64,000 nucleotides of DNA from Mesobacillus foraminis (GCF_004340465.1 NZ_SLVV01000002.1:248001-312000), one strand, 5' to 3'; positions 37,116-45,511 are shown, counted from the stretch's first letter. Notes: generated by a model from the letters alone, not told the origin. Made by a program: numbers and translations.

Positions 37116-37679
37116 ATGCACACAAGTGGACCATTAATTGGAAGCAGCGTGCAGCTGGATAAGATTGCAGAGAAGGATCTTAAAGAATTATGGGATCTCG
37201 TTTATGAGAAAGACCACCCAGAATGGACAAAATGGGATATCCCCTGTCTGCCTTTAATGCCGATGGAGTATGAAAGGTTTTATGATCAAATGGTCAACCT
37301 CCTGAAGCAGGGGTTTGACCGGCAATATGCCATAAAAGTACACAATGAAATAATTGGGATTGTTTTTTATAATTGGGAACAGGAATCATCCAATTCCCTA
37401 GAAATCGGCCTTGCCATTTATAGGCCTGAATATTGGAGTGAAGAAATTGAAATCGATGCCCTGAAAACCTGGATGGATCATCTTTTTGAAACATTTTCCA
37501 TTCCTCGCATAGGCTTGTCAACCTGGTCGGGAAATGAGAGGATGATTACCGTTGCTAAAAAGCTGGGATTGATGGTTGAAGGACGGATACGGAAGAGCCG
37601 GCTTTACAGGAGCAGATATTACGATACGGTAAAGCTGGGCATTTTAAGGGAAGAGTGGGAGTTAAACAAACACAGGTAA
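37116..37679 (+). CDS. GNAT-family N-acetyltransferase (RimJ/RimL-like)
   Basis: A protein of about 187 residues of the Acetyltransf_3 type. It begins MHTSGPLIGSSVQLDKIAEK, then has the conserved NSLEIGLAIYRPEYWSEEIEIDAL motif A region (without the Gly-rich loop of classic GNATs), and ends with GNERMITVAKKLGLMVEGRIRKSRLYRSRYYD, the usual RimJ/SpeG-like tail. The start at 37116 is set by GGAGG eight bases ahead. It ends at a bidirectional terminator. The substrate is unknown. Confidence 0.82.
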   Translation: MHTSGPLIGSSVQLDKIAEKDLKELWDLVYEKDHPEWTKWDIPCLPLMPMEYERFYDQMVNLLKQGFDRQYAIKVHNEIIGIVFYNWEQESSNSLEIGLAIYRPEYWSEEIEIDALKTWMDHLFETFSIPRIGLSTWSGNERMITVAKKLGLMVEGRIRKSRLYRSRYYDTVKLGILREEWELNKHR

Positions 37680-37685
37680 TCAGGA

Positions 37686-37714
37686 AGGCAGCTTTCATTT
37701 TAAGAAAGCTGCCT
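37686..37714. terminator. Bidirectional terminator between the acetyltransferase and nadE genes
   Basis: AGGCAGCTTTC-N7-GAAAGCTGCCT stem between convergent genes. Confidence 0.8.
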
Positions 37715-37730
37715 CTAGGTTTCCTCGGTG

Positions 37731-38549
37731 CTATTTCCACCATTCATCAAACATGCTGGCAGGAACATGGCGTTTATGCTCTGAGACTCTATAACGCTTT
37801 TCAATTTTTTCTGCTGCCTCGGGTGAAACTTCTTTTCCTTCAAGGTAATCGTCCAGCTCATCGTAGGATATACCAAGCTCCGTCTCATCTGCCTGTCCGG
37901 GCTTTTGGTCAAGAAGATCGGCGGTCGGCACTTTTAGGTAGAGCCTTTCTTCTGCTCCAAGTTCTTTCAATAAGGCACGGCCCTGACGCTTGTTCAATCC
38001 TGTAAGCGGAAGGACATCAGCTCCCCCGTCCCCGTGTTTTGTAAAGAAGCCGGTGACTGCTTCGGCCGCATGGTCTGTCCCGACAACCAGCAGTCCATCT
38101 TCCCCGGCAAACGCATACTGGGCAATCATGCGAACCCTTGCTTTAATATTCCCTTTCTGGAAATCACTCAAAGGCTTGCGTGCAGCTTCATCATATTCCG
38201 TTTTGGCTGCATCAACTGCTTCTTTTACATTGAAGATATATTCCTCATCTGCCTTGATAAAATCCAGCGCCGCCTGGGCGTCATCTTCATCATGCTGAAC
38301 TCCATATGGAAGGCGGACGGCAATGAACTTGGCATCATAGCCTTCTTTTCTAGCTTCCTCCACAGCAAGCTGGGTTATCCTGCCTGCCAGTGTTGAATCC
38401 TGCCCACCGCTTATTCCAAGGACAAATCCTTTTGCTCCAGAATTTCTCAAATAAGCTTTTAAAAATTCAACCCGGTCCCGGATTTCCTGCTTTGCGTCAA
38501 TTTCAGGCTTCACATTTAAATCCTTAATAATCTGTTCCTGCATTCTCAT
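37731..38549 (-). CDS. nadE: NH3-dependent NAD+ synthetase
   Basis: Catalyses the last step of NAD synthesis: nicotinic acid adenine dinucleotide plus ammonia and ATP to NAD. About 272 residues, with the PP-loop [17 protein letters not shown] (ATP pyrophosphatase motif SGGQDS), [41 protein letters not shown] and the C-terminal [14 protein letters not shown]. It lacks a glutaminase domain, so ammonia is the donor. The start at 38549 is chosen because GAGG lies eight bases ahead; GTG 38558 overlaps it. Single gene. Confidence 0.95.
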   Translation of the reverse strand: MRMQEQIIKDLNVKPEIDAKQEIRDRVEFLKAYLRNSGAKGFVLGISGGQDSTLAGRITQLAVEEARKEGYDAKFIAVRLPYGVQHDEDDAQAALDFIKADEEYIFNVKEAVDAAKTEYDEAARKPLSDFQKGNIKARVRMIAQYAFAGEDGLLVVGTDHAAEAVTGFFTKHGDGGADVLPLTGLNKRQGRALLKELGAEERLYLKVPTADLLDQKPGQADETELGISYDELDDYLEGKEVSPEAAEKIEKRYRVSEHKRHVPASMFDEWWK

Positions 38550-38694
38550 CGCATTCACCTCATTTATTAATAATAAAAGTTTAATACTTTATTCATGGAG
38601 ACACAAATCAGAGGTATTAACTCTTCTCTTTTGATAACCTTCTCCCGGTTTTTTTAAACTTTTCCTATTCAACCTGGACCCCACTAACATTGAT

Positions 38695-38701
38695 TTCGAC
38701 A
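38695..38701. promoter_or_regulatory. Candidate Spo0A box upstream of racA
   Basis: TTCGACA (TGTCGAA on the other strand) is a full match to the 0A-box core, about 120 bp upstream of racA. A weaker TGTCGCC lies at 38759-38765. In B. subtilis racA belongs to the sporulation programme and is under Spo0A control. Confidence 0.45.
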
Positions 38702-38819
38702 GAGAGTTGAAGAAATTCAATGGAAAACCACTATCTTTGCCGAAGAGAAACTTGTTTTGTCGCCAATAGAGGATTTAGGTTCCCAAGGAGCGAATGTACC
38801 CAATACGGGAGGGATGAAG

Positions 38820-39338
38820 ATGAATACAAATGCAGTTGCAAAGTTGTTGGGGGTTTCACCGAGTACCATCCAGCGTTGGGTGAAGCAAGCCAATTTAAGA
38901 ATGAAGCGCAATGAACTTGGCCATTACGTCTTTTCCGACGAAAGTATTGAGATATTAAAGAGTATACAGGAGAAAGTCAATAATGGCGTTCTGCTGCAGG
39001 ATATTGCCGCAGCTGCGAAAAAGACACGCCAGGCTGCCGTAAAAACGGAAGTGGCCCATCCGGATTTCGACAAGCTTACAGCCAAAATCAGCGAACTTGA
39101 GGCGAAGCTTGAACGAAAAGCCGATGAAATCGTTTCCTACCAGCTGCTGCAGCATCGACGGGAAATCGAGGAATTAAATGAGACGATTGACCATTTGAAG
39201 GACCGGATTGAAGTGCTGGAAAACAAAAGCGCCAAAGATCAGCTGGAAGCTGAAAGCTTAATTGCAGCAGGCGCTGAAGAGAATTTCTTTAAAAAGCTAA
39301 AGAAAACAAAATTAATTAGTTCCATATTGGGGATATAG
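38820..39338 (+). CDS. racA: RacA, polar chromosome-anchoring protein
   Basis: A 172-aa DNA-binding protein that holds the origin region at the pole during sporulation. The N-terminal MerR-type helix-turn-helix reads MNTNAVAKLLGVSPSTIQRWVKQANLRMKRNELGHYVFSDE, very close to B. subtilis RacA. A long coiled coil follows (about 85-155: KLTAKISELEAKLERKADEI, REIEELNETIDHLKDRIEVL), then a basic C-terminus (KKLKKTKLISSILGI) expected to contact membrane or DivIVA. The start is set by GGGAGGG six bases before ATG 38820. A Spo0A box lies upstream. Confidence 0.92.
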   Translation: MNTNAVAKLLGVSPSTIQRWVKQANLRMKRNELGHYVFSDESIEILKSIQEKVNNGVLLQDIAAAAKKTRQAAVKTEVAHPDFDKLTAKISELEAKLERKADEIVSYQLLQHRREIEELNETIDHLKDRIEVLENKSAKDQLEAESLIAAGAEENFFKKLKKTKLISSILGI

Positions 39339-39381
39339 ACAAGCATGGCCATCCAAGCTGTGCTTGTTCGAACTTTTTCTT

Positions 39382-40413
39382 TCAGTATCGCTTGATTCTC
39401 TGGTATGTTTCCTCATCACAAATGATAAACATTTTTGTATTTTCCGCAATCTTTTCTGTATGACGGCGGGCAATGTCAAGGCTGCTTCCATCAGAAATTA
39501 AAACGGCGCCCATTTCAAAAAGCTCCATCGCAGCATCCTTATAGGTCACCCAATGTGGTTTCTTTCGGATTTCATAAAGATTTTCACCCTGAGTGTTGCT
39601 CAAGAGCTGTTCAAAAATCTTGCTTGAGCCGTGGTGAATCGCAGCCTGAGCCATTAAACGGGAAACGGAGTCATTGGAAAGAATGAATTCGTCCACATTC
39701 GCATGCTCAAACAAAGCGATATGCTTTTCTTTCTTAACTTCTACAATGGTATAGAGAGATTGTTTATATTTCTTGGAAAGATGTTCTACCCTCGATGCAA
39801 TCAACAAAGTTTTCCCGTCTGCATACTCGGAGAGCTGATCCCGTTCGTCGGCAAAGATGGCAACGGATTTTGCGTTGAGAATATTTGCTTTTAAAAGGAC
39901 GTCTTCATCAGCAGGATTTCCGGAAATAAAATGAACACGCTCATGTTCAATAGGGGCTTTTTCTGCGTGATCGACAATGACAATATCCCCATTTTGCCCG
40001 CTATGAAGAATTTCTTCCAATACATTTTCAAGTTTTTCCTTTGATGATCCAATCAGGATGGTGTGATTTTTTCCGTTATAAGTCAATTTTCCTTCCTCCT
40101 TCAGCTTCCGGTACAGGGTCAGGCTTTCAAAAATCTTCCCAAGAATAATCCCCATTGCACCAATCCCAACGGTGTAAATCAAGAGCATGGTGAAAATTCT
40201 GCCGGCATCACTCTTTGGAAAATAATCCCCGTACCCAACTGTCAAAAGGGTGGTCATTGTCCACCACAGCGCATCAATAAATCGTGGAAATGTTTCCGGC
40301 TCAAGGACTCTTACCGTCACAGAACTGAGGAGAATCAGGAATAAGGCAAGCCAGATTGCCTTAAACAGACTGAACTTGATCACCTTTGAAAATATTTTAT
40401 GTAAAATCCACAT
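39382..40413 (-). CDS. Potassium channel with cytosolic RCK/TrkA-N-like domain (YugO-like)
   Basis: A 343-aa two-helix K+ channel. Membrane helices flank the selectivity filter TVGYGD (58-63); the gating helix is TMLLIYTVGIGAMGIILGKI. The cytosolic part begins at about 112 with TILIGSSKEKLENVL and VIVDHAEKAPIEHERVHFISGNPADEDVL, a Rossmann-like RCK unit. It resembles B. subtilis YugO. It starts within the last 17 bp of the ATP-grasp gene (GAAGGGGAG ahead), so it is the last gene of a five-gene operon. That context suggests a role in an envelope-stress or modification pathway rather than bulk K+ balance. Confidence 0.88.
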   Translation of the reverse strand: MWILHKIFSKVIKFSLFKAIWLALFLILLSSVTVRVLEPETFPRFIDALWWTMTTLLTVGYGDYFPKSDAGRIFTMLLIYTVGIGAMGIILGKIFESLTLYRKLKEEGKLTYNGKNHTILIGSSKEKLENVLEEILHSGQNGDIVIVDHAEKAPIEHERVHFISGNPADEDVLLKANILNAKSVAIFADERDQLSEYADGKTLLIASRVEHLSKKYKQSLYTIVEVKKEKHIALFEHANVDEFILSNDSVSRLMAQAAIHHGSSKIFEQLLSNTQGENLYEIRKKPHWVTYKDAAMELFEMGAVLISDGSSLDIARRHTEKIAENTKMFIICDEETYQRIKRY

Positions 40414-41671
40414 CCGGCTCTCCCCTTCTGCTATCCCTTTTTATGCCTGCAGGCAAATAGTAGGATAGATTGTTGGTTATTTTTCCTCCTGCACGGTAAC
40501 CAAATGCGGCAGCACGCCCATTCAGTAAAAAACAGCCTATAAGCAGCTGACCTGCCTGTTTTCCTTTTTCACTCATGAACTCAACCCGAGGAAGCTCTGC
40601 ATATTGCTGGTAAACGGCAAGATACTGTCCATAGTTTTGTTGAGGATCCGCTGTCAGAAGTGTTCCATTTCCATCATAAATTTCAACGGTATCCCCTTCC
40701 CTTCCAAAAGCTGGTTTCTTTACATAAGATAGATTCTGCTGCTTAAATGCATCGGCTTCCAAATAGGTCGGCAGGAAATAGTTTTCAATCCAAGAGTGCT
40801 CTTCCGGAGTAAACATAGGGTGGCGCTCCACATGGAGTCCCCAGATAACAGCTTGGACAGCCTTGTTTTGCAGCAGGAACGCAGAGGGTGGATTGATGAT
40901 CGCAACCTTTTTTAAAGCTACCAGGTCCAGGAGCCATTTTCCTATTGGATTCCCGGACTCATCCTCGTCTAAAATCAAGTTTTCTACTGGGAATGTCTGG
41001 CGATAAAGTATATCGATCTTGGTACCGTATTCGTCATAAAGCCCTTTCCCCTCTTCAATCTGCAATTTATGCAAAGGGACAAACCTTGACGGAAGCCTGG
41101 AAATGTTTTGCAGATAGGTGACCGTTTCCCTGTCTTCCACATGATCCTCATGTGCGGTAAATACAATATACGGCTTCGGCTGCTGCAAATGCCTGGCGGA
41201 TTCAAAAACAGAGGACCTTACAGCTTCTGCAAGCTTTGTTTCCATCCCCGCGTTGGGATCCGCCATTTTAAATTCCTTGCACATTAACCCGTTGACTGAG
41301 AATAACTCTTTAATAAAGGTTGGCGTATCTGCATTGATTTCAATGCATTTGTATCCGTCTCCCACTGGAATTAGATCAAGTCTTGAAATAACACTTTCAG
41401 TGGACAAAGTCTTCTGCCTCAGTACAGGAAAAGACTCTGAAGGAAAGCCCATTTCCGCCAGAGTCTCGTCAGAAACCTTTCTTAAAAGCTTGCAAACCTT
41501 GAAAAATATCTGCCCGATTCGATCACCTGCTAAGCGGATGTCGGCGATTTCATCAGTGTTCACTGCTTTAATATCATAAAGAGCATATTCCTCTCCATAT
41601 AAATCATGCCAGAAACGCTCTATTCCCTGGTAAAAATTCTGTCGCTTTTTTGAGTAGGCATATACATCCAC
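40397..41671 (-). CDS. Glutathionylspermidine-synthase-like ATP-grasp ligase (YjfC/YgiC family)
   Basis: A 424-aa ATP-grasp enzyme that resembles the synthetase half of glutathionylspermidine synthase and E. coli YgiC/YjfC. Recognisable parts: FWHDLYGEEYALYDIKAV, IEINADTPTFIKELF, YVKKPAFGREGDTVEIYD with the ATP-binding Lys and Gly-rich loop, and GCFLLNGRAAAFGYRAGGKIT with metal ligands near the C-terminus. Bacilli do not make glutathionylspermidine, so it probably links an amine or peptide to another acceptor. GTG start right after the TAG of the preceding gene (GGGGAGG ahead) and overlap with the channel gene show tight coupling. The true substrate is unknown. Confidence 0.85.
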   Translation of the reverse strand: MDVYAYSKKRQNFYQGIERFWHDLYGEEYALYDIKAVNTDEIADIRLAGDRIGQIFFKVCKLLRKVSDETLAEMGFPSESFPVLRQKTLSTESVISRLDLIPVGDGYKCIEINADTPTFIKELFSVNGLMCKEFKMADPNAGMETKLAEAVRSSVFESARHLQQPKPYIVFTAHEDHVEDRETVTYLQNISRLPSRFVPLHKLQIEEGKGLYDEYGTKIDILYRQTFPVENLILDEDESGNPIGKWLLDLVALKKVAIINPPSAFLLQNKAVQAVIWGLHVERHPMFTPEEHSWIENYFLPTYLEADAFKQQNLSYVKKPAFGREGDTVEIYDGNGTLLTADPQQNYGQYLAVYQQYAELPRVEFMSEKGKQAGQLLIGCFLLNGRAAAFGYRAGGKITNNLSYYLPAGIKRDSRRGEPDVDFT

Positions 41672-42130
41672 CTAAATATCCTCCCCGATGTTCTTCACAT
41701 AAATTACATACACCCCGCGGTCCTCATCAATTTCAGTAGAGGTCGTTTCCATCTGGCCTAAAGCGGGAACATCCACTATATCCTTGAGCAAGTACCGGAT
41801 GATTTCAAAATGGGTTGCGCACGGAATAAGAGCAAGACGGGTGTAATTTTCTTCTTCCCTGCACCTCCGTATCTCAACATGAAGCCCTTTGCCGCGAAAC
41901 CCTGTTTCGTCTTTGACTGTAACATTTCTCCCGATTTCCTCCAGGACCAGAATCTCCTCTTCTCCGCTCATTTCATTGGAAATGAGCTGATATTCTCGGC
42001 CCCGCATAATAAAATACGTGCAAAGCTGCCTTGCATATAGCTCATCGACTCCAACATCCTTGGTGGAATATTCATAGAAGGGTTCGTAGCGTCCATTGCC
42101 ACCATGTATGTAATAGGTTAGTTTTTTCAT
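41672..42130 (-). CDS. Hypothetical protein in the ATP-grasp cassette, 152 aa
   Basis: Not recognised. The product starts MKKLTYYIHGGNGRYEPFYE, is rich in charged residues and beta-like segments (EEILVLEEIGRNVTVKDE, GLHVEIRRCREEENYTRLAL), and ends GVYVIYVKNIGEDI. No signal or membrane segment, so probably cytosolic. ATG follows AGAGGTGG. It lies between the DUF350 gene (31 bp) and the ATP-grasp gene (stop and start adjacent), so it is translated together with the ligase and may be its partner or regulator. Confidence 0.7.
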   Translation of the reverse strand: MKKLTYYIHGGNGRYEPFYEYSTKDVGVDELYARQLCTYFIMRGREYQLISNEMSGEEEILVLEEIGRNVTVKDETGFRGKGLHVEIRRCREEENYTRLALIPCATHFEIIRYLLKDIVDVPALGQMETTSTEIDEDRGVYVIYVKNIGEDI

Positions 42131-42161
42131 ATTCCACCTCTGATTTCAGACATTGTTTTAG

Positions 42162-42560
42162 TTAATAAGACAAACACTTTGCGACAATCCAGCCGATGGA
42201 CAGCGATAGAGTGAAGAGCACGACACCGACCGCCCTGTTATCTTTCTGAATCGCCTCGGAGATGCTAAAGCGGATGGTAATGATTTCCGCAATGAAAAAG
42301 GCAATGATTTGTGAAATAATTCCGATTCCGCCCCATATAGCCATATCCAGGAGTGATATGGAATACTCGGCAGCGGCACCTAGAACAATGGCAAGACCAA
42401 ATACCTTGCCCCCAAGCGAAAGTGCGGCCGTCACATTATGCTGGCCAATCAGTTTAAATTCCTTAACCTTAGTAGTGCTGATTTCAAAAAGGATTGTTCC
42501 GATCAATAATAGCAGTAAGGCCAATCCTAAATAAGAAGCAAAATTCAAATATAAGTTCAC
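42162..42560 (-). CDS. DUF350-family membrane protein (YjfL-like)
   Basis: A 132-aa protein with four membrane segments in two repeated pairs (SYLGLALLLLLIGTILFEIST / VFGLAIVLGAAAEYSISLL / MAIWGGIGIISQIIAFFIAEI / VGVVLFTLSLSIGWIVAKC). The GLALLLLLIGT...DNRAVGVVLF pattern is DUF350. GTG start behind GAGGGG. In E. coli, DUF350 YjfL stands next to a DUF1190 lipoprotein and a glutathionylspermidine-synthase-like protein; the same neighbours occur here. Function is unknown. Confidence 0.88.
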   Translation of the reverse strand: MNLYLNFASYLGLALLLLLIGTILFEISTTKVKEFKLIGQHNVTAALSLGGKVFGLAIVLGAAAEYSISLLDMAIWGGIGIISQIIAFFIAEIITIRFSISEAIQKDNRAVGVVLFTLSLSIGWIVAKCLSY

Positions 42561-42583
42561 AGCTTTTCCCCTCTTTCGTTAAA

Positions 42584-43000
42584 TCAACCGCCGTAGCTTT
42601 TAGACCCGCTCCCGAATCCAGTACTACCCTTTACACTCGGTGCGTCACTGCCAGATCCCGACGTCACGTTGCTTGTGGACGAAACCGATGAACTGCTGCC
42701 TTTGAAAGACGCACTGTTTTTGTAGTTCATATAGTCCTGGCTTTTATTCAGCATCGGCTTGCTGGAGTAATACCTTCCTCCGTAATAATAATGGCCATAA
42801 TGGCCGGAACTCGAGTCTTCACACTCCCAAACTCCGTCATCAATGTCCCATTCCCATTCCGAACAGCTCTGGTCATCCGGCACAGGCGGAAGATCGCTTT
42901 CTTCGGCATACTGTTCCTGTGCAGAGGAACCGCAGCCAGCCAATCCCAGCATGAGCGCTGCAGAGGAAATGCCTGCCATTACTCTTTGTGTTTTTTTCAC
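42584..43000 (-). CDS. Ser/Gly-rich lipoprotein, YgiB/YjfM-like
   Basis: A lipoprotein of about 138 residues whose signal ends LGLAGCGSS (lipobox Cys about 23). The mature part has DQSCSEWEWDIDDGVWECED, a Tyr/Gly/His patch (SSSGHYGHYYYGGRYY), and a low-complexity C-terminus of Ser, Gly and Lys (KGSSSSVSSTSNV, GFGSGSKSYGG). Position and composition resemble the DUF1190 lipoproteins paired with YjfC/YgiC in E. coli. The start is GTG 43000 (AAGGGG eight bases ahead); GTG 43009 is an alternative. First gene of the cassette; likely the target of the ATP-grasp enzyme, which is inference. Confidence 0.7.
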   Translation of the reverse strand: MKKTQRVMAGISSAALMLGLAGCGSSAQEQYAEESDLPPVPDDQSCSEWEWDIDDGVWECEDSSSGHYGHYYYGGRYYSSKPMLNKSQDYMNYKNSASFKGSSSSVSSTSNVTSGSGSDAPSVKGSTGFGSGSKSYGG

Positions 43001-43198
43001 TGCTTTCACCCCTTTTTCACATGGAATATTTTACGAATCAAACTTGAAAAAGATTCAAAAACGATTCCAGCTTTCACCAGTTTTGTAAAAACCATTTTAA
43101 TAATCTCGTATTTTGTCAGGATTGAAAAGAGAATTTTAATAAAAATTTAAAAAAGGACGGATAATTCCCGCCGACACCCTTTAATAGCAAACGTATAA

Positions 43199-43229
43199 GG
43201 CGGATAAAGAGATTCTTTATCCGCCCCTT
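43199..43229. terminator. Terminator hairpin after the Tyr/Gly-rich gene
   Basis: GGCGGATAAAG-N5-CTTTATCCGCC stem. It lies 40 bp past the end of the Tyr/Gly/Arg-rich minus-strand gene. The plus-strand side is followed by CCTTTTG. Confidence 0.7.
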
Positions 43230-43268
43230 TTGTTCTGCTTTTACGCAATCTTTTTAGCCAGGTCCTTT

Positions 43269-43619
43269 TTAGTATGGATAATAGTAAGGGAACGGCACAA
43301 AGTATGGAAATACAAAGACATTGTAAGGAAAACGCCTGCGGCGGTAACGGCGGAATCTTCTTCTGCCTCCATAACCTCCATAACCGCCGTATCCTCCATA
43401 ACCCCCAAATTGTCTGCTTTCGTCAGGGGACTCTTCGACTTCTTCAGCCACCAGCATGGTTACACCTTCCTGGTCCATCCCTTCCAGTATTCCATCAATT
43501 CTATAGCCTTCTCTTGTCTGCCCGACCACGTGATAATCCATGTACCGCCTGCACGTGCCCATGATGTCTCTCATGTTCTCATTTACAAATTCATAGTTGT
43601 ATTGACTCATATCATTCAT
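43269..43619 (-). CDS. Tyr/Gly/Arg-rich low-complexity protein, 116 aa
   Basis: Not recognised. Residues 1-70 form a compact-looking domain (YNYEFVNENMRDIMGTCRRYMDY, VGQTREGYRIDGILEGMDQEGVTMLV) that looks like a small barrel. The tail changes composition abruptly: four GGY repeats, a stretch of Arg-Arg-Tyr pairs and an aromatic end (VFPYFVPFPYYYPY). ATG 43619 follows GGAGGG. Such tails occur in spore coat and surface proteins; that is an inference. It is on its own transcript, 270 bp upstream of the lipoprotein gene of the ATP-grasp cassette. Confidence 0.65.
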   Translation of the reverse strand: MNDMSQYNYEFVNENMRDIMGTCRRYMDYHVVGQTREGYRIDGILEGMDQEGVTMLVAEEVEESPDESRQFGGYGGYGGYGGYGGRRRFRRYRRRRFPYNVFVFPYFVPFPYYYPY

Positions 43620-43759
43620 GATTATCCCTCCTCGCCCAGCCATATTATTCAGTATAAAAACAAATGTGCCTATACTTTTGAAGTTTTATCAAAAAGCACA
43701 GGTACATTGAGAATTTCATTTTTCATAAATGGTTATAATTTTATTATTGAGGTGTTGAA

Positions 43760-44326
43760 ATGAAGAGAAAAATCATTATGACTTTAAGTATAGTTTTTAT
43801 GGTCTTTATGGCTGCCCTGCTAATTTACTTTTTAACAAAGGATGATACCTCCCGCTGGCAGGTCGCCCTGGGCGGGATATTGGTCAGTGCTTTGCCGCTT
43901 TTATTGTTAAGATTAAAAAACATTCCCTTTTCGATTTCCATTATCATAGGATACTTTGTATTTATTACATGTTCGACGGTACTAGGTTCGATTGCCAAGT
44001 TTTATGTGGATGTAAGATGGTGGGACACGACACTTCACTTGTATAAAGGGGGTTATGTAGGGTTTGTTGCCATTACTCTATGTAAAATCTGTATCCCTGG
44101 AAAGGTATGGGGGGACGTGTCTCGCTGGATTATCTTCCTCTTTGTCCTATCACTTGCGGTAACGGCAAGCGTGCTATGGGAAATTTACGAATTCGCCGGC
44201 GACCTCTTTTATACGGAAACCATGCAAAGAGGAGGCAACAAGGATACGATGTATGATTTGCTTGCCGGATTTGCAGGTGGCCTGCTGGTTGCGATTTATG
44301 CTTTATTAAAAAAACGGACAGTATAG
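43760..44326 (+). CDS. Membrane protein, first of a tandem paralogous pair
   Basis: A 188-aa protein with about five or six membrane segments. Conserved with its neighbour are the WWDTTLHLYKGGYVGFV loop, SVLWEIYEFAGDLF and QRGGNKDTMYDLLAGFAGG. Those resemble YjdF/DUF2238-type proteins with a WD-x-x-LH and WEIYEF-GGNKDTM signature. GAGGTG precedes the ATG. It lies 20 bp before its paralogue in an operon and divergent from the Tyr/Gly-rich gene. Function is unknown; charged and aromatic residues in the loops suggest catalysis or binding at the membrane. Confidence 0.75.
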   Translation: MKRKIIMTLSIVFMVFMAALLIYFLTKDDTSRWQVALGGILVSALPLLLLRLKNIPFSISIIIGYFVFITCSTVLGSIAKFYVDVRWWDTTLHLYKGGYVGFVAITLCKICIPGKVWGDVSRWIIFLFVLSLAVTASVLWEIYEFAGDLFYTETMQRGGNKDTMYDLLAGFAGGLLVAIYALLKKRTV

Positions 44327-44346
44327 GAATTGCGAGGAGTGAAGGA

Positions 44347-44913
44347 ATGAAGCGAATCCTTATCATCGTGCTATGCTCGATTTACGCCCTTTTCATGGCA
44401 GCTTTATCCATTTACTACAAAAATACCGGAGAATCCTTTAATTCACTGGTTGCCGCCAGCGGTATTGCTTGTGGAGCACTCCCGCTCTTGCTGGGGTTCT
44501 TCACGAAATTTAAATTTAACTTGCCAATTGTTGCCTCTTATTTGATTTTTTTATTTGGTTCACAATACCTGGGCTCCATCCTTGGCTGGTATGGCCTGGG
44601 CTGGTGGGACCTCCTCATGCACTTTATCTCAGGCGGCCTTCTGGCTTTTATTGGGATTGCTTTATATGAAAGAATGGCCCATCGAAATGCCGGGAGCCAA
44701 ATATCCTCATGGTTTATTTTCCTTTTCACTTTTTCGTTTGCCGTACTGGGCGGCGTTATATGGGAGATTTATGAATTCAGCGGGGATCAGTTTTTCGACA
44801 TGACCCTCCAGGGCGGAGGGAATAAGGACACAATGGTCGATTTGATTGCTGACGCTGTCGGGGGCTTTCTGATTGCACTCTGGGCAGGAATCAGGACTAA
44901 AATAAAGAAATGA
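44347..44913 (+). CDS. Membrane protein, second of a tandem paralogous pair
   Basis: Also 188 residues and clearly homologous to the preceding gene: MAALSIYYKNTGESF, GWWDLLMHFISGGLLAFIG, GVIWEIYEFSGDQFFD and GGGNKDTMVDLIADAVGGFL correspond position by position. GAGGAGTGAAGG precedes the ATG. Local duplication is the simplest explanation. The family-level identity (YjdF/DUF2238-like) is tentative. Confidence 0.75.
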   Translation: MKRILIIVLCSIYALFMAALSIYYKNTGESFNSLVAASGIACGALPLLLGFFTKFKFNLPIVASYLIFLFGSQYLGSILGWYGLGWWDLLMHFISGGLLAFIGIALYERMAHRNAGSQISSWFIFLFTFSFAVLGGVIWEIYEFSGDQFFDMTLQGGGNKDTMVDLIADAVGGFLIALWAGIRTKIKK

Positions 44914-44974
44914 ATACCTGTTACCATTGTTTAATGCTGTATTGCTTCGTCTTTCTGATGCAGGTGTCCACTTT

Positions 44975-45511
44975 CTATTTGGTAAATCGATTCGCATAGC
45001 TCGAAGCAACGAATGCCTCCGGTTTTATTTTTGGTTCTACCCCCATTGATTCAATGCGGGAAACCATTTCTTTTACAAATTCTCTTGTTTTATTTCTTGT
45101 TCCGGATCCAATATCCAAATGTCCCTCCATAGTAAAAGTGGCCCCTTTATAAATATGCGGGAGAACAATGTCAATCATCCTGTTTTTTCGTTCCTCCGTA
45201 AACATGTAGACGATTTCTTCGGTCAATGAGGTCTCGAGGCTAATCCGCTCATGCAAATGAAGCATCTTCCTGGGCACGATGTGCTTTCGAATGCAGGCCC
45301 AGGCACCTTTCCTTTGATTCTGGATGACAATTCCGGTAATAAAAACGGTACGATCACAATGTACTTGAGAATCAGTCCCTACCATAAGACGATAATTCCC
45401 GCCTGGATGACGGTACATAAACCTGAGTATTCTTTCAAAAACCTGCTCAAACGTCAATTCCTGTTCCTGTAAATTTTGAAACCTTCCGTCCCTGTTAATT
45501 GCTTTCCCCAT
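44975..45511 (-). CDS. YkuK-family RNase H-like protein (DUF458)
   Basis: A 178-aa protein of the Bacillus YkuK family, predicted RNase H-fold nuclease. Motifs: NYRLMVGTDSQVHCDRTVFIT with the first acidic residue, then RKMLHLHERISLETSLTEEI, and IDIVLPHIYKGATFTMEGHLDIG with the last acidic cluster GHLDIGSGTRNKT. The protein is cytosolic. The ATG lies ten or so bases after GTGGTGA. Single gene, converging on the membrane-pair operon with no clear terminator between. Confidence 0.82.
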   Translation of the reverse strand: MGKAINRDGRFQNLQEQELTFEQVFERILRFMYRHPGGNYRLMVGTDSQVHCDRTVFITGIVIQNQRKGAWACIRKHIVPRKMLHLHERISLETSLTEEIVYMFTEERKNRMIDIVLPHIYKGATFTMEGHLDIGSGTRNKTREFVKEMVSRIESMGVEPKIKPEAFVASSYANRFTK

